Assembly (NCBI GenBank): GCA_004796365.1 | Contig: QZLE01000192.1 | Span: forward strand, 1-47,217 | Direction of reading: 5' to 3' | DNA: 47,217 bases | Source: Gammaproteobacteria bacterium | GTDB lineage: Bacteria > Pseudomonadota > Gammaproteobacteria > QZLD01 | Part shown: positions 41,176 to 47,217 of the stretch, one piece after another | Layout of the letters: every line of letters starts with the position of its first letter | Numbering within the stretch: the first letter of the stretch is position 1 | Program-made: the position numbers and the translations under genes | The notes under the pieces: model-generated | What the model saw: the letters and a program-made list of their open reading frames with translations, nothing else | The model's database searches: none | What the model was told of the DNA's origin: nothing

Positions 41176-43098
41176 GTGTGTGGAATTGTCGGAATATTTG
41201 CTACTAAGCCTGAAAATAAAATTGACATATCACTGCTGCAGGCAATGAACGATGTGCAGATTCACCGTGGCCCTGATGGTGAAGGTACATTTGTTGATGA
41301 TACCGTTGGCCTAGGCCATCGACGTTTGTCGATTATTGATCTGGCTGGTGGTGCACAGCCTATGTATTCTGCCGATGACCAGGTCATAATTGTATACAAC
41401 GGTGAGGTGTATAACTTTGCTCAGGTGCGCGAAGAATTAATTAGCCTTGGATACAAGTTCAATACACACTCAGACACCGAAGTTTTACTTAATGCTTGGC
41501 ACGCCTGGAAAGAAGAATCAATTCAGCATTTTCGCGGCATGTTTGCCTTTGCTATCTGGGACAAACGCGATCAACAATTAACAGTGGTGCGCGATCGTTT
41601 AGGTATCAAACCCCTGTTTTATACCCTCTTGGAAGATGGTCGCATGCTTTTTGCGTCCGAGTTAAAATCAATAATGTTGGAGAAGGCAGCCTCGCGCGAT
41701 ATGGATGTTAAGGCAGTAGAAGATTACTTTGCCTTGGGCTACATTCCCGATCCAAAAACCATTTTTAAAGGGGTTCATAAACTGCCTCCGGGGCATTATC
41801 TTCAGATAAAAGCTGGTGATGTTGAGCCAAATATAATTCAGTATTGGGATGTACCATTTAAAGATACTGTTGAAAAAAACGAAACAGAGATCAAAGAAAA
41901 ACTGATCGAGATTCTTAGCGAGGCTGTCGAAGGTCGCATGATTGCAGACGTACCGCTTGGAGCTTTTTTATCTGGCGGAGTTGATTCCAGTGGCGTAGTA
42001 GCTCTTATGTCCAAGTTGTCAGAGTCAAAACAGTCTGAATCCAAGCAGACAGACAAACCGGTTGAAACCTGTTCAATATCCTTCGGCAGCAAAAAGTTTA
42101 ATGAATCTGAATATGCACAGATGATAGCTGACCGCTATAAAACCAATCATCACTCTGAGCAGGTAGATGCCGATGATTTTGATTTGATAGATGAGTTGGC
42201 TGCAATCTATGATGAGCCTTATGCAGATAGTTCTGCAATACCAACCTATCGCGTTTGCCAACTTGCTCGCAAGCATGTGACTGTATCGTTGTCAGGTGAT
42301 GGTGCTGATGAATTGATGTCTGGTTATCGACGCCACCGTTTTGCCTATTACGAGAACAAAGTTCGTAGCAGAATGCCAGCATCTATTCGCAAACCGCTGT
42401 TTGGTTTTTTGGGTAAGGTGTATCCAAAATTCGATTGGTTACCGCAGGTTTTTCGTGCTAAGTCTACTTTTCAATCTTTAGCAATGGATGATGCAGAAGG
42501 CTACTTGCACGCGGTGTCTTTTGTGCCGGAAGCGTGGCGTGAAAAACTATTCTCCACTGATTTTAAACAGCAGCTTGATGGTTACAGCGTAAAGCAGTTT
42601 TTCAAACAGGAAATGGATAAATGCCCCAAGGCAGATTCGCTTTCGCGGATTCAGTATGTTGATTTAAAAACATATCTACCGGGAGATATTTTGACCAAGG
42701 TTGACCGTGCCAGTATGGCGCACAGCCTTGAGGTGCGTGTTCCTATTCTTGATCATAAATTTGTGGAATGGATTTCAGGTGTAAGTCCGGATCTGAAGGT
42801 TAAAGATAACGAAGGTAAATATATCTTTAAAAAGGCTTTGGAACCAATGGTTCCGGACGAAATTTTATACCGCCCGAAAATGGGGTTTTCTGTTCCGCTT
42901 GCAGAATGGTTTCGCGGACCATTAAAGCAAAGGTTGCGAGAGTCGTTACTGGGTGATGTTTTGAAGAATACCGGAGTATTCGATATGGAGTATATAAAGT
43001 GGCTTGTCGATCAGCATCAGTCTGGTATGAGGGACTTTAGTACTTTGTTGTGGTCTCTGTTAATGTTTGAGGCATTTTGCAGGAAGGTATATTCTTGA
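41176..43098 (+). CDS. XrtA system amidotransferase (asparagine synthase-like)
   Basis: 640 residues, AsnB architecture. N-terminal class II glutaminase with nucleophile Cys2 (MCGIVGIFATKPE), IHRGPDGEGTF, and a PP-loop synthetase domain with LSGGVDSSGVVALM and SLSGDGADELMSGY. The start is GTG 41176, fixed because Cys must be residue 2. Members at exosortase loci (TIGR03108 by memory) probably amidate a sugar acid of the polysaccharide rather than make asparagine; that is inference from context. A short Ser/Lys/Gln-rich insertion (SESKQSESKQTDKP) follows the PP-loop. Its stop overlaps the next start by 4 bases. Confidence 0.93.
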   Translation: MCGIVGIFATKPENKIDISLLQAMNDVQIHRGPDGEGTFVDDTVGLGHRRLSIIDLAGGAQPMYSADDQVIIVYNGEVYNFAQVREELISLGYKFNTHSDTEVLLNAWHAWKEESIQHFRGMFAFAIWDKRDQQLTVVRDRLGIKPLFYTLLEDGRMLFASELKSIMLEKAASRDMDVKAVEDYFALGYIPDPKTIFKGVHKLPPGHYLQIKAGDVEPNIIQYWDVPFKDTVEKNETEIKEKLIEILSEAVEGRMIADVPLGAFLSGGVDSSGVVALMSKLSESKQSESKQTDKPVETCSISFGSKKFNESEYAQMIADRYKTNHHSEQVDADDFDLIDELAAIYDEPYADSSAIPTYRVCQLARKHVTVSLSGDGADELMSGYRRHRFAYYENKVRSRMPASIRKPLFGFLGKVYPKFDWLPQVFRAKSTFQSLAMDDAEGYLHAVSFVPEAWREKLFSTDFKQQLDGYSVKQFFKQEMDKCPKADSLSRIQYVDLKTYLPGDILTKVDRASMAHSLEVRVPILDHKFVEWISGVSPDLKVKDNEGKYIFKKALEPMVPDEILYRPKMGFSVPLAEWFRGPLKQRLRESLLGDVLKNTGVFDMEYIKWLVDQHQSGMRDFSTLLWSLLMFEAFCRKVYS

Positions 43099-44279
43099 TA
43101 AAAACACTACTCTTTAGTTCGCTCTATCCAAACTCTAAGCAACCAAGGCACGGGATTTTTGTTGAGAACCGCCTGCGCCAGTTATTAAAAAGTAGGCAAG
43201 TAGAAACCAAAGTAGTGGCTCCAATCGCATCGTTTCCTCTGAAGTTTGGGCCTTTTAAACGATATGCAGAGCTAGACCCTGTTCCGCAGCGAGAATTACT
43301 TAATCAGATAGATGTTTATCATCCGCGATACACAGTTATTCCAAAAATTGGTCATAACCTTACTCCAAAAAGAATGGCTGCAGCAGCTTTGCTAGTCATC
43401 CGTGAGATTATAAACAATGGCTTTGATTTTGATGTAATTGACGCTCATTATTTTTTTCCAGATGGTGTTGCTGCGTCGATAATTGCTAAAGAATTAAACA
43501 AACCATTAGCAATAACTGCCAGAGGTACTGATATAAACCTTTTTGCTGACTATAAAACATCTGGAGCAATGATAAAAAATGCAGCTGAGCACAGTAGTAC
43601 AATTATTTGTGTTGCTGATTCGTTGCGGCAGAAACTGATCGCTAAAGGGGTAAATGCGGATAAAATCTCAGTCTTGCGTAATGGAGTTGATAATACCATC
43701 TTCTATCAGTTAGCTGAGGATGAAAGAGAAGACCTAAAGCAAAAACTCAATATGTTGGGCTTAACAGTGCTTGCGGTTGGAAATCTTAGCAAAGTTAAAG
43801 GTTTTGATCTTTTATTGGATGCAATTGCAAAACTTTCCGATGTTAAACTGGTTATAGTTGGGGAAGGGGAGGAAAAGGAAACTCTTAAGCGTAAGGCAGA
43901 TGCGCTTAATCTTTATAAAAGGGTTAAGTTTGTTACAAATATCAACCAAAACGAATTATGTGAATATTATAATGCTGCCGATGTTTTGGCTCTTTCCTCC
44001 GTAAGAGAAGGGATGCCAAATGTGGTTTTGGAATCAATTGCTTGTGGAACTCCTGTGGTTGCAACAAATGTTGGGGGGGTATCTGAGGTATTAAATGAAA
44101 ACTGTGGCATAATTATTCAAAACAGAGATCTAAATGAACTGGTTGCTGCCATAAAGGAAACATTGGGTGGCAAGTTCAATAGAAATTCTGTTGCGGCTAT
44201 TGGAGCAGAAAACAGCTGGTCACAAACCACTCAAGGGCAGTTGGATATTTTTAACATGATAAAGGGAAAGAAAGCTTAA
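43095..44279 (+). CDS. Family 4 glycosyltransferase
   Basis: 394 residues. It opens TLLFSSLYPNSKQPRHGIFV, continues with IDAHYFFPDGVAASIIAK and ITARGTDINLF, and has the GT4 donor motif LSSVREGMPNVVLESIACG then TPVVATNVGGV. It is cytoplasmic; sugar donor unknown. The start is TTG 43095, overlapping the preceding TGA in TTGA, with AGGAAGG 7 bases upstream; a longer TTG start at 43077 would place that ribosome site inside the gene. It is the third glycosyltransferase of the locus. Its ATGA-like overlap with the next gene (44279) indicates coupled translation. Confidence 0.9.
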   Translation: MIKTLLFSSLYPNSKQPRHGIFVENRLRQLLKSRQVETKVVAPIASFPLKFGPFKRYAELDPVPQRELLNQIDVYHPRYTVIPKIGHNLTPKRMAAAALLVIREIINNGFDFDVIDAHYFFPDGVAASIIAKELNKPLAITARGTDINLFADYKTSGAMIKNAAEHSSTIICVADSLRQKLIAKGVNADKISVLRNGVDNTIFYQLAEDEREDLKQKLNMLGLTVLAVGNLSKVKGFDLLLDAIAKLSDVKLVIVGEGEEKETLKRKADALNLYKRVKFVTNINQNELCEYYNAADVLALSSVREGMPNVVLESIACGTPVVATNVGGVSEVLNENCGIIIQNRDLNELVAAIKETLGGKFNRNSVAAIGAENSWSQTTQGQLDIFNMIKGKKA

Positions 44280-45637
44280 TGAAGGCAATTCTGGTACTGA
44301 TGATAGTGCTGGGTTCGATCCCATTTATACTTTATCGCCCTTATTACGGTATTCTTATGTGGTCATGGATTGGCTATATGAGTCCACATCGATTTGCCGG
44401 CGGTTTTATTGCTGACAAGCCTATTGCCCTCTTAATAGCAGTGGTAACAGTAATAGCCGTTATTGTTTCCAAAGATAAAGAGCAAGAGCGCAAGATCCCA
44501 TGGGCACCGCCTATAGTCGTCCTAGTTATATTTATAATCTGGATGTCTATAACTACCCAGTTTGCCTTTGAGCCCGCACAAGCAAATATAGAATGGGAGC
44601 GGGTTCTAAAAATTCAGGCAGCTATTTTTTTAACATTGTATTTAATTAACAGTAAGTTCAAGCTTAATTTGCTGGTATGGATAATTGTTTTGTCCATAGG
44701 GTTTTATGGTGTAAAAGGCGGGGTGTTTGGGGTTTTGACTGGTGGTAATTTTAGGATTTGGGGGCCATCTGGTACCTTTATTGAGGGTAATAATGAGCTG
44801 GCGATTGCTTTGGTTTTGATTTTACCACTGATTCGATATTTACAGCTACAGTGCACACAAAAAGCGCTGAATCTGGCATTAATGGGGCTGTTGGGATTAT
44901 GCACCATTGCCATTCTTATTACATACTCCCGCGGTGCTTTTATCTCCCTCATACCATGTTTTGCGATGATGATTTTTTTTAGTAAACACCGCAAGGTTCT
45001 TTTCCTCCTTGTTGCTATCGGATCGGTTGGGGGGTATATGGCTCTGCCCGAACAGTGGTTTGATCGCATGAATACTATTGATGTTGATCAAGAAGATCAA
45101 TCGATGCAGGGGCGCTATGACGCCTGGAATCTTGCTTTTGAAGTTGCAAAGGATCACCCGCTCACAGGAGGTGGATATCGCATGTTTTCCTTTAATACAT
45201 ACGAAAAGTATGGGAAACAGGTGGATAAGGCCCGTGATGCACATAGTATTTATTTTGAAGTTCTGGGAGAACATGGTTTTGCCGGCTTGTTACTGTATTT
45301 GGCAGTAAATGTATTGGGCTTTATGGTCGGTTTTAAAATCAGAAAGCTTGCTGGTAAAAAAGAGGAGTATGCTTGGGCAAAAGATCTGGCAATTATGATC
45401 CAGATAGCTATGGTTTGTTGGGCCATTGGTGGTGCGTTTAAGGGGTTGGCCTATTGGGATTTGCCATACCACTATATTGCTATTTTGGTAATTGTAGAAA
45501 GTATATTAAAAAGAGCGCCAAATGAGGAAAATTCCGCAGCAATAGAATTTCAAGATGAAGAGTTAGAAACAGAGCCAAAACGTTTTACTGGTGGCAAGTT
45601 TGGAATTAGCAAAAGACAAATTAAAAAAAAGATATAG
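44279..45637 (+). CDS. Exosortase A-associated O-glycosylation ligase / Wzy-like protein
   Basis: 452 residues with about 10-12 membrane helices and the O-antigen ligase/polymerase (Wzy_C) pattern. The large periplasmic loop carries GRYDAWNLAFEVAKDHPLTG and GGYRMFSFNTYEKYG, with HSIYFEVLGEHGFAGLLLYL behind. The N-terminus (IPFILYRPYYGILMWSWIGY, then MSPHRFAGGF) is that of the exosortase-A-associated ligase family (TIGR03097 by memory). It would polymerise repeat units or transfer them to a protein acceptor. The start ATG shares its A with the preceding TAA. The C-terminal ~50 residues are hydrophilic and basic. Confidence 0.93.
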   Translation: MKAILVLMIVLGSIPFILYRPYYGILMWSWIGYMSPHRFAGGFIADKPIALLIAVVTVIAVIVSKDKEQERKIPWAPPIVVLVIFIIWMSITTQFAFEPAQANIEWERVLKIQAAIFLTLYLINSKFKLNLLVWIIVLSIGFYGVKGGVFGVLTGGNFRIWGPSGTFIEGNNELAIALVLILPLIRYLQLQCTQKALNLALMGLLGLCTIAILITYSRGAFISLIPCFAMMIFFSKHRKVLFLLVAIGSVGGYMALPEQWFDRMNTIDVDQEDQSMQGRYDAWNLAFEVAKDHPLTGGGYRMFSFNTYEKYGKQVDKARDAHSIYFEVLGEHGFAGLLLYLAVNVLGFMVGFKIRKLAGKKEEYAWAKDLAIMIQIAMVCWAIGGAFKGLAYWDLPYHYIAILVIVESILKRAPNEENSAAIEFQDEELETEPKRFTGGKFGISKRQIKKKI

Positions 45638-45687
45638 AATTGAAGTAACGCTTTTTGGAAGAGTAAAGGTTTGGAAAGAGCAAAGGA

Positions 45688-46653
45688 ATGATTAAAACAT
45701 TATTGGGGTTATCACTAAAAGGAGGGGATAAATGTCGGTTAAGTATAATTGACTATCATCGTATAACTCCTGAAAAAGACCAATATGTTGATTCTGTTAC
45801 CCAGGCAGAACTTGATTGGCAGTGCTCTATCTTAAAAGAATTCTTCAATGTTTTGCCGTTAGAACAGGCGGTTGATCTTTTGCAAAAAGGGCAATTACCA
45901 ACTAGAAGTGCTGTAATCACATTCGATGATGGTTATGCAAACAATTGTGCACTTGCTTTACCAGTCCTTGAAAAATGGGATTTACCGGCAACATTTTTTA
46001 TAGCATCTGGATTTCTGGATGGTGGAATAATGTGGAATGATGCAATTATTGAAGCATTTCGCAGGACAGATTATGAGTCATTAGAAATTTCTGCACCAGA
46101 CAGTTTTCCAGAAGATCTGATAGGATTTTATGATCTTTCAACACAGAAAAAGCGAGTAGAAACAGCAAACAAGTTCAGGCTAGCAGTTAAATACCTAGAT
46201 CTTTCACGCCGAGAGGATGTTGTAGCTGCTTTAGTAGAAATAGCAGGTGTTAAACTGCCCAAAGATATTATGCTTACCAGTGAGCAGGTAAAGGAAATAT
46301 ATGTATCTGGTATGGCTATTGGAGGACATACACAGTCACATCCGATACTTACAACCATTTCGGTCGAAAAGGCTAAGCAGCAAATTATGGATGACAAAGA
46401 AAAACTACAGCAGATTATAGGGGCAGATATAAACCACTTTGCTTATCCAAACGGTATTCCCAGAAAAGATTTTCTGCCGGTGCATACAGATATACTACAA
46501 GAATTAGGTTATAAGGCAGCAGTTACTACAAAAAGTGGAGTTTCTAGTCCGCAGACAGATCTTTATCAACTGCCGAGGTTTTCTCCTTGGGATAAAACTA
46601 CCTTCCGCTATTTGTATAGGATGTTTATGAATGGCCTCGGAGTCTACGGTTAA
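45688..46653 (+). CDS. Polysaccharide deacetylase family protein (second CE4 enzyme)
   Basis: 321 residues. NodB-type motifs: SIIDYHRITPE near the start, TFDDGYANNCALALPVLEKW (motif 1, catalytic Asp), LPATFFIASGFL, the His pair in IGGHTQSHPILT, and NHFAYPNG. It is distinct in sequence from the first deacetylase of this locus and more like the xylanase/chitin deacetylase group with an inserted ~70-residue helical segment (~125-195). No signal peptide is seen. GGAAAGAGCAAAGG precedes the ATG. It is the last gene of the operon; a repeat element begins directly at its stop. Confidence 0.9.
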   Translation: MIKTLLGLSLKGGDKCRLSIIDYHRITPEKDQYVDSVTQAELDWQCSILKEFFNVLPLEQAVDLLQKGQLPTRSAVITFDDGYANNCALALPVLEKWDLPATFFIASGFLDGGIMWNDAIIEAFRRTDYESLEISAPDSFPEDLIGFYDLSTQKKRVETANKFRLAVKYLDLSRREDVVAALVEIAGVKLPKDIMLTSEQVKEIYVSGMAIGGHTQSHPILTTISVEKAKQQIMDDKEKLQQIIGADINHFAYPNGIPRKDFLPVHTDILQELGYKAAVTTKSGVSSPQTDLYQLPRFSPWDKTTFRYLYRMFMNGLGVYG

Positions 46654-46779
46654 ATTCTGGCTTATTTCCCCAATATCTTTATTGAACCGTGTAAAAAAAT
46701 GAGTCATGCACTAATTTGTGCGCTCAACATCTTTTTTTTACAAAGCTTGCCTCGATCATGGAAAAATATACTCAGAATT
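46654..46779 (+). repeat. Structured intergenic repeat, copy B (downstream of the polysaccharide operon)
   Basis: Homologous to 14501-14622, in the same orientation, and again starting directly after a stop codon. The outer stem here is TGTAAAAAAA (46690-46699) with TTTTTTTACA (46733-46742). The inner hairpin is GAG-UCA-UGCAC with GUGCG-CUC around UAAUUU. A hairpin followed by eight T suggests that this copy may end the polysaccharide transcript. Confidence 0.65.
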
Positions 46780-46800
46780 TTTTTTAAAGCTTTAAAAAAA
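46779..46800. repeat. AT-rich perfect palindrome upstream of fliC
   Basis: T7-AAAGCTTT-A7, 22 bases, perfectly symmetrical about 46789.5, about 137 bases before the sigma-28 -35 element. It could be a bidirectional terminator, a cruciform or a curved-DNA element. Confidence 0.5.
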
Positions 46801-46936
46801 TGTGCCGATATATAAATAATTGCCAAAAAACATCAAAAACATTGCTGCTCAGCAAAAAAATAACAGCCGGAAAACCGCGATCTAATCACATTTCTGGCCT
46901 GATCTGAAAAAAATTTAAAAAAAATTAAAAAAATCC

Positions 46937-46963
46937 TAAAGTTTTCTAAAGAACTGCCGTTAG
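46937..46963 (+). promoter_or_regulatory. Sigma-28 (FliA) promoter of flagellin
   Basis: TAAAGTTT, 11 bases, GCCGTTAG. The -35 and spacer match the FliA consensus (TAAAGTTT-N11-GCCGATAA) exactly and the -10 matches 6 of 8. Transcription would start near 46970, leaving a ~75-nt leader. This makes flagellin a late-class flagellar gene. Confidence 0.88.
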
Positions 46964-46984
46964 ACCGTGTGACGAACAAAAAAA

Positions 46985-47045
46985 TAGCCCTCTGTGGCTA
47001 TCCGACATAGCGGTAAAGCCGCAGAGAAAAATAGGAGTAAGGATC
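46985..47045 (+). promoter_or_regulatory. Structured flagellin leader with two GGA motifs
   Basis: CTCTGTGGCT (46990-46999) can pair with AGCCGCAGAG (47017-47026), a 10-bp stem with one G-U. It competes with two small hairpins, TAGCC/GGCTA and GCGG/CCGC. The unpaired end AGGAGTAAGGATC contains the ribosome site and a second GGA, an arrangement that CsrA can bind; that regulator is not shown by the sequence alone. Confidence 0.45.
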
Positions 47046-47217
47046 ATGCCTCAAGTCATTAATACCAATATAATGTCGTTGAATGCGCAGCGTAGTATTA
47101 ACAGTGCTCAGAAAACGACAAATACAGCGATGCAACGCTTGTCCTCCGGCCTCCGCATTAACAGTGCGAAGGACGATGCGGCGGGTCTTGCGATTTCCAA
47201 CCGTATGACATCACAGA
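47046..47217 (+). CDS. fliC: Flagellin (N-terminal part, cut by window end)
   Basis: 57 residues visible. [20 protein letters not shown], then [20 protein letters not shown] and [11 protein letters not shown] are the conserved N-terminal D0/D1 helices of bacterial flagellin, including the [15 protein letters not shown] signature. It forms the flagellar filament after export through the flagellar type III system. AGGAG lies 8 bases from the ATG. Codon third positions look more GC-rich than in the polysaccharide genes upstream, as expected for a very highly expressed gene. It has its own sigma-28 promoter. Confidence 0.97.
   Translation, partial: MPQVINTNIMSLNAQRSINSAQKTTNTAMQRLSSGLRINSAKDDAAGLAISNRMTSQ

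Noticed and set aside
1-47217. Mobile elements, CRISPR arrays, tRNA or rRNA genes
   Set aside because: No transposase or integrase motifs, regularly spaced repeats or cloverleaf sequences were recognised on either strand.

Overview
The window is chromosomal DNA from a gammaproteobacterium with moderate-to-low GC. The evidence is gene content: FimV next to truA, prmB-aroC, the full EF-P lysylation set (efp, epmA, epmB), class I aldolase close to E. coli FbaB, ComEC beside a DUF2062 protein, and a sigma-28 promoter in front of flagellin. I cannot resolve the order or genus. No tRNA, rRNA, CRISPR array, transposase or phage gene was seen.

Left part (1-22.9 kb): mostly core genes. On the minus strand are the start of a FimX-like REC-PAS-GGDEF protein (cut by the window edge) and an adjacent protein ending in a PilZ-like segment. 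Both point to cyclic-di-GMP control of type IV pili or polarity. Next come epmB, divergent efp-epmA, psd, then prmB-aroC-MFS transporter, asd, the polar landmark protein FimV, truA, a small Sel1-like protein, a DUF2062 membrane protein, comEC, a large DUF1631 protein and fbaB.

Right part (23-46.7 kb): an exosortase A (XrtA)/PEP-CTERM exopolysaccharide locus. It opens with an exported protein carrying two copies of an unnamed beta-rich domain, the TPR lipoprotein PrsT and a single PEP-CTERM substrate protein. That substrate has its own sigma-54-like promoter, a 5' UTR with pseudoknot-type pairing, and terminators on both sides. A run of 14 genes, all in one direction, follows: Wza-like export lipoprotein, chain-length protein, tyrosine autokinase, outer-membrane protein, ATPase, UDP-GlcNAc 2-epimerase, deacetylase, FemAB-like protein, glycosyltransferase, exosortase A, glycosyltransferase, asparagine-synthase-like amidotransferase, glycosyltransferase, O-ligase and a second deacetylase (15 counting the last). 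Together they would build, modify, polymerise and export a polysaccharide and sort the PEP-CTERM protein at the inner membrane. No priming sugar transferase, flippase or PrsK/PrsR regulator lies in the window.

The window ends in flagellin, behind a near-consensus sigma-28 promoter and a structured leader.

The least expected signals are non-coding. Two diverged copies of a ~125-nt element lie directly after fimV and directly after the last polysaccharide gene, and keep the same nested-hairpin layout with different paired bases. The PEP-CTERM gene leader contains two interleaved 8-bp inverted repeats. Many start codons in the polysaccharide operon are GTG or TTG, and several were set here by Shine-Dalgarno position rather than by the longest reading frame.
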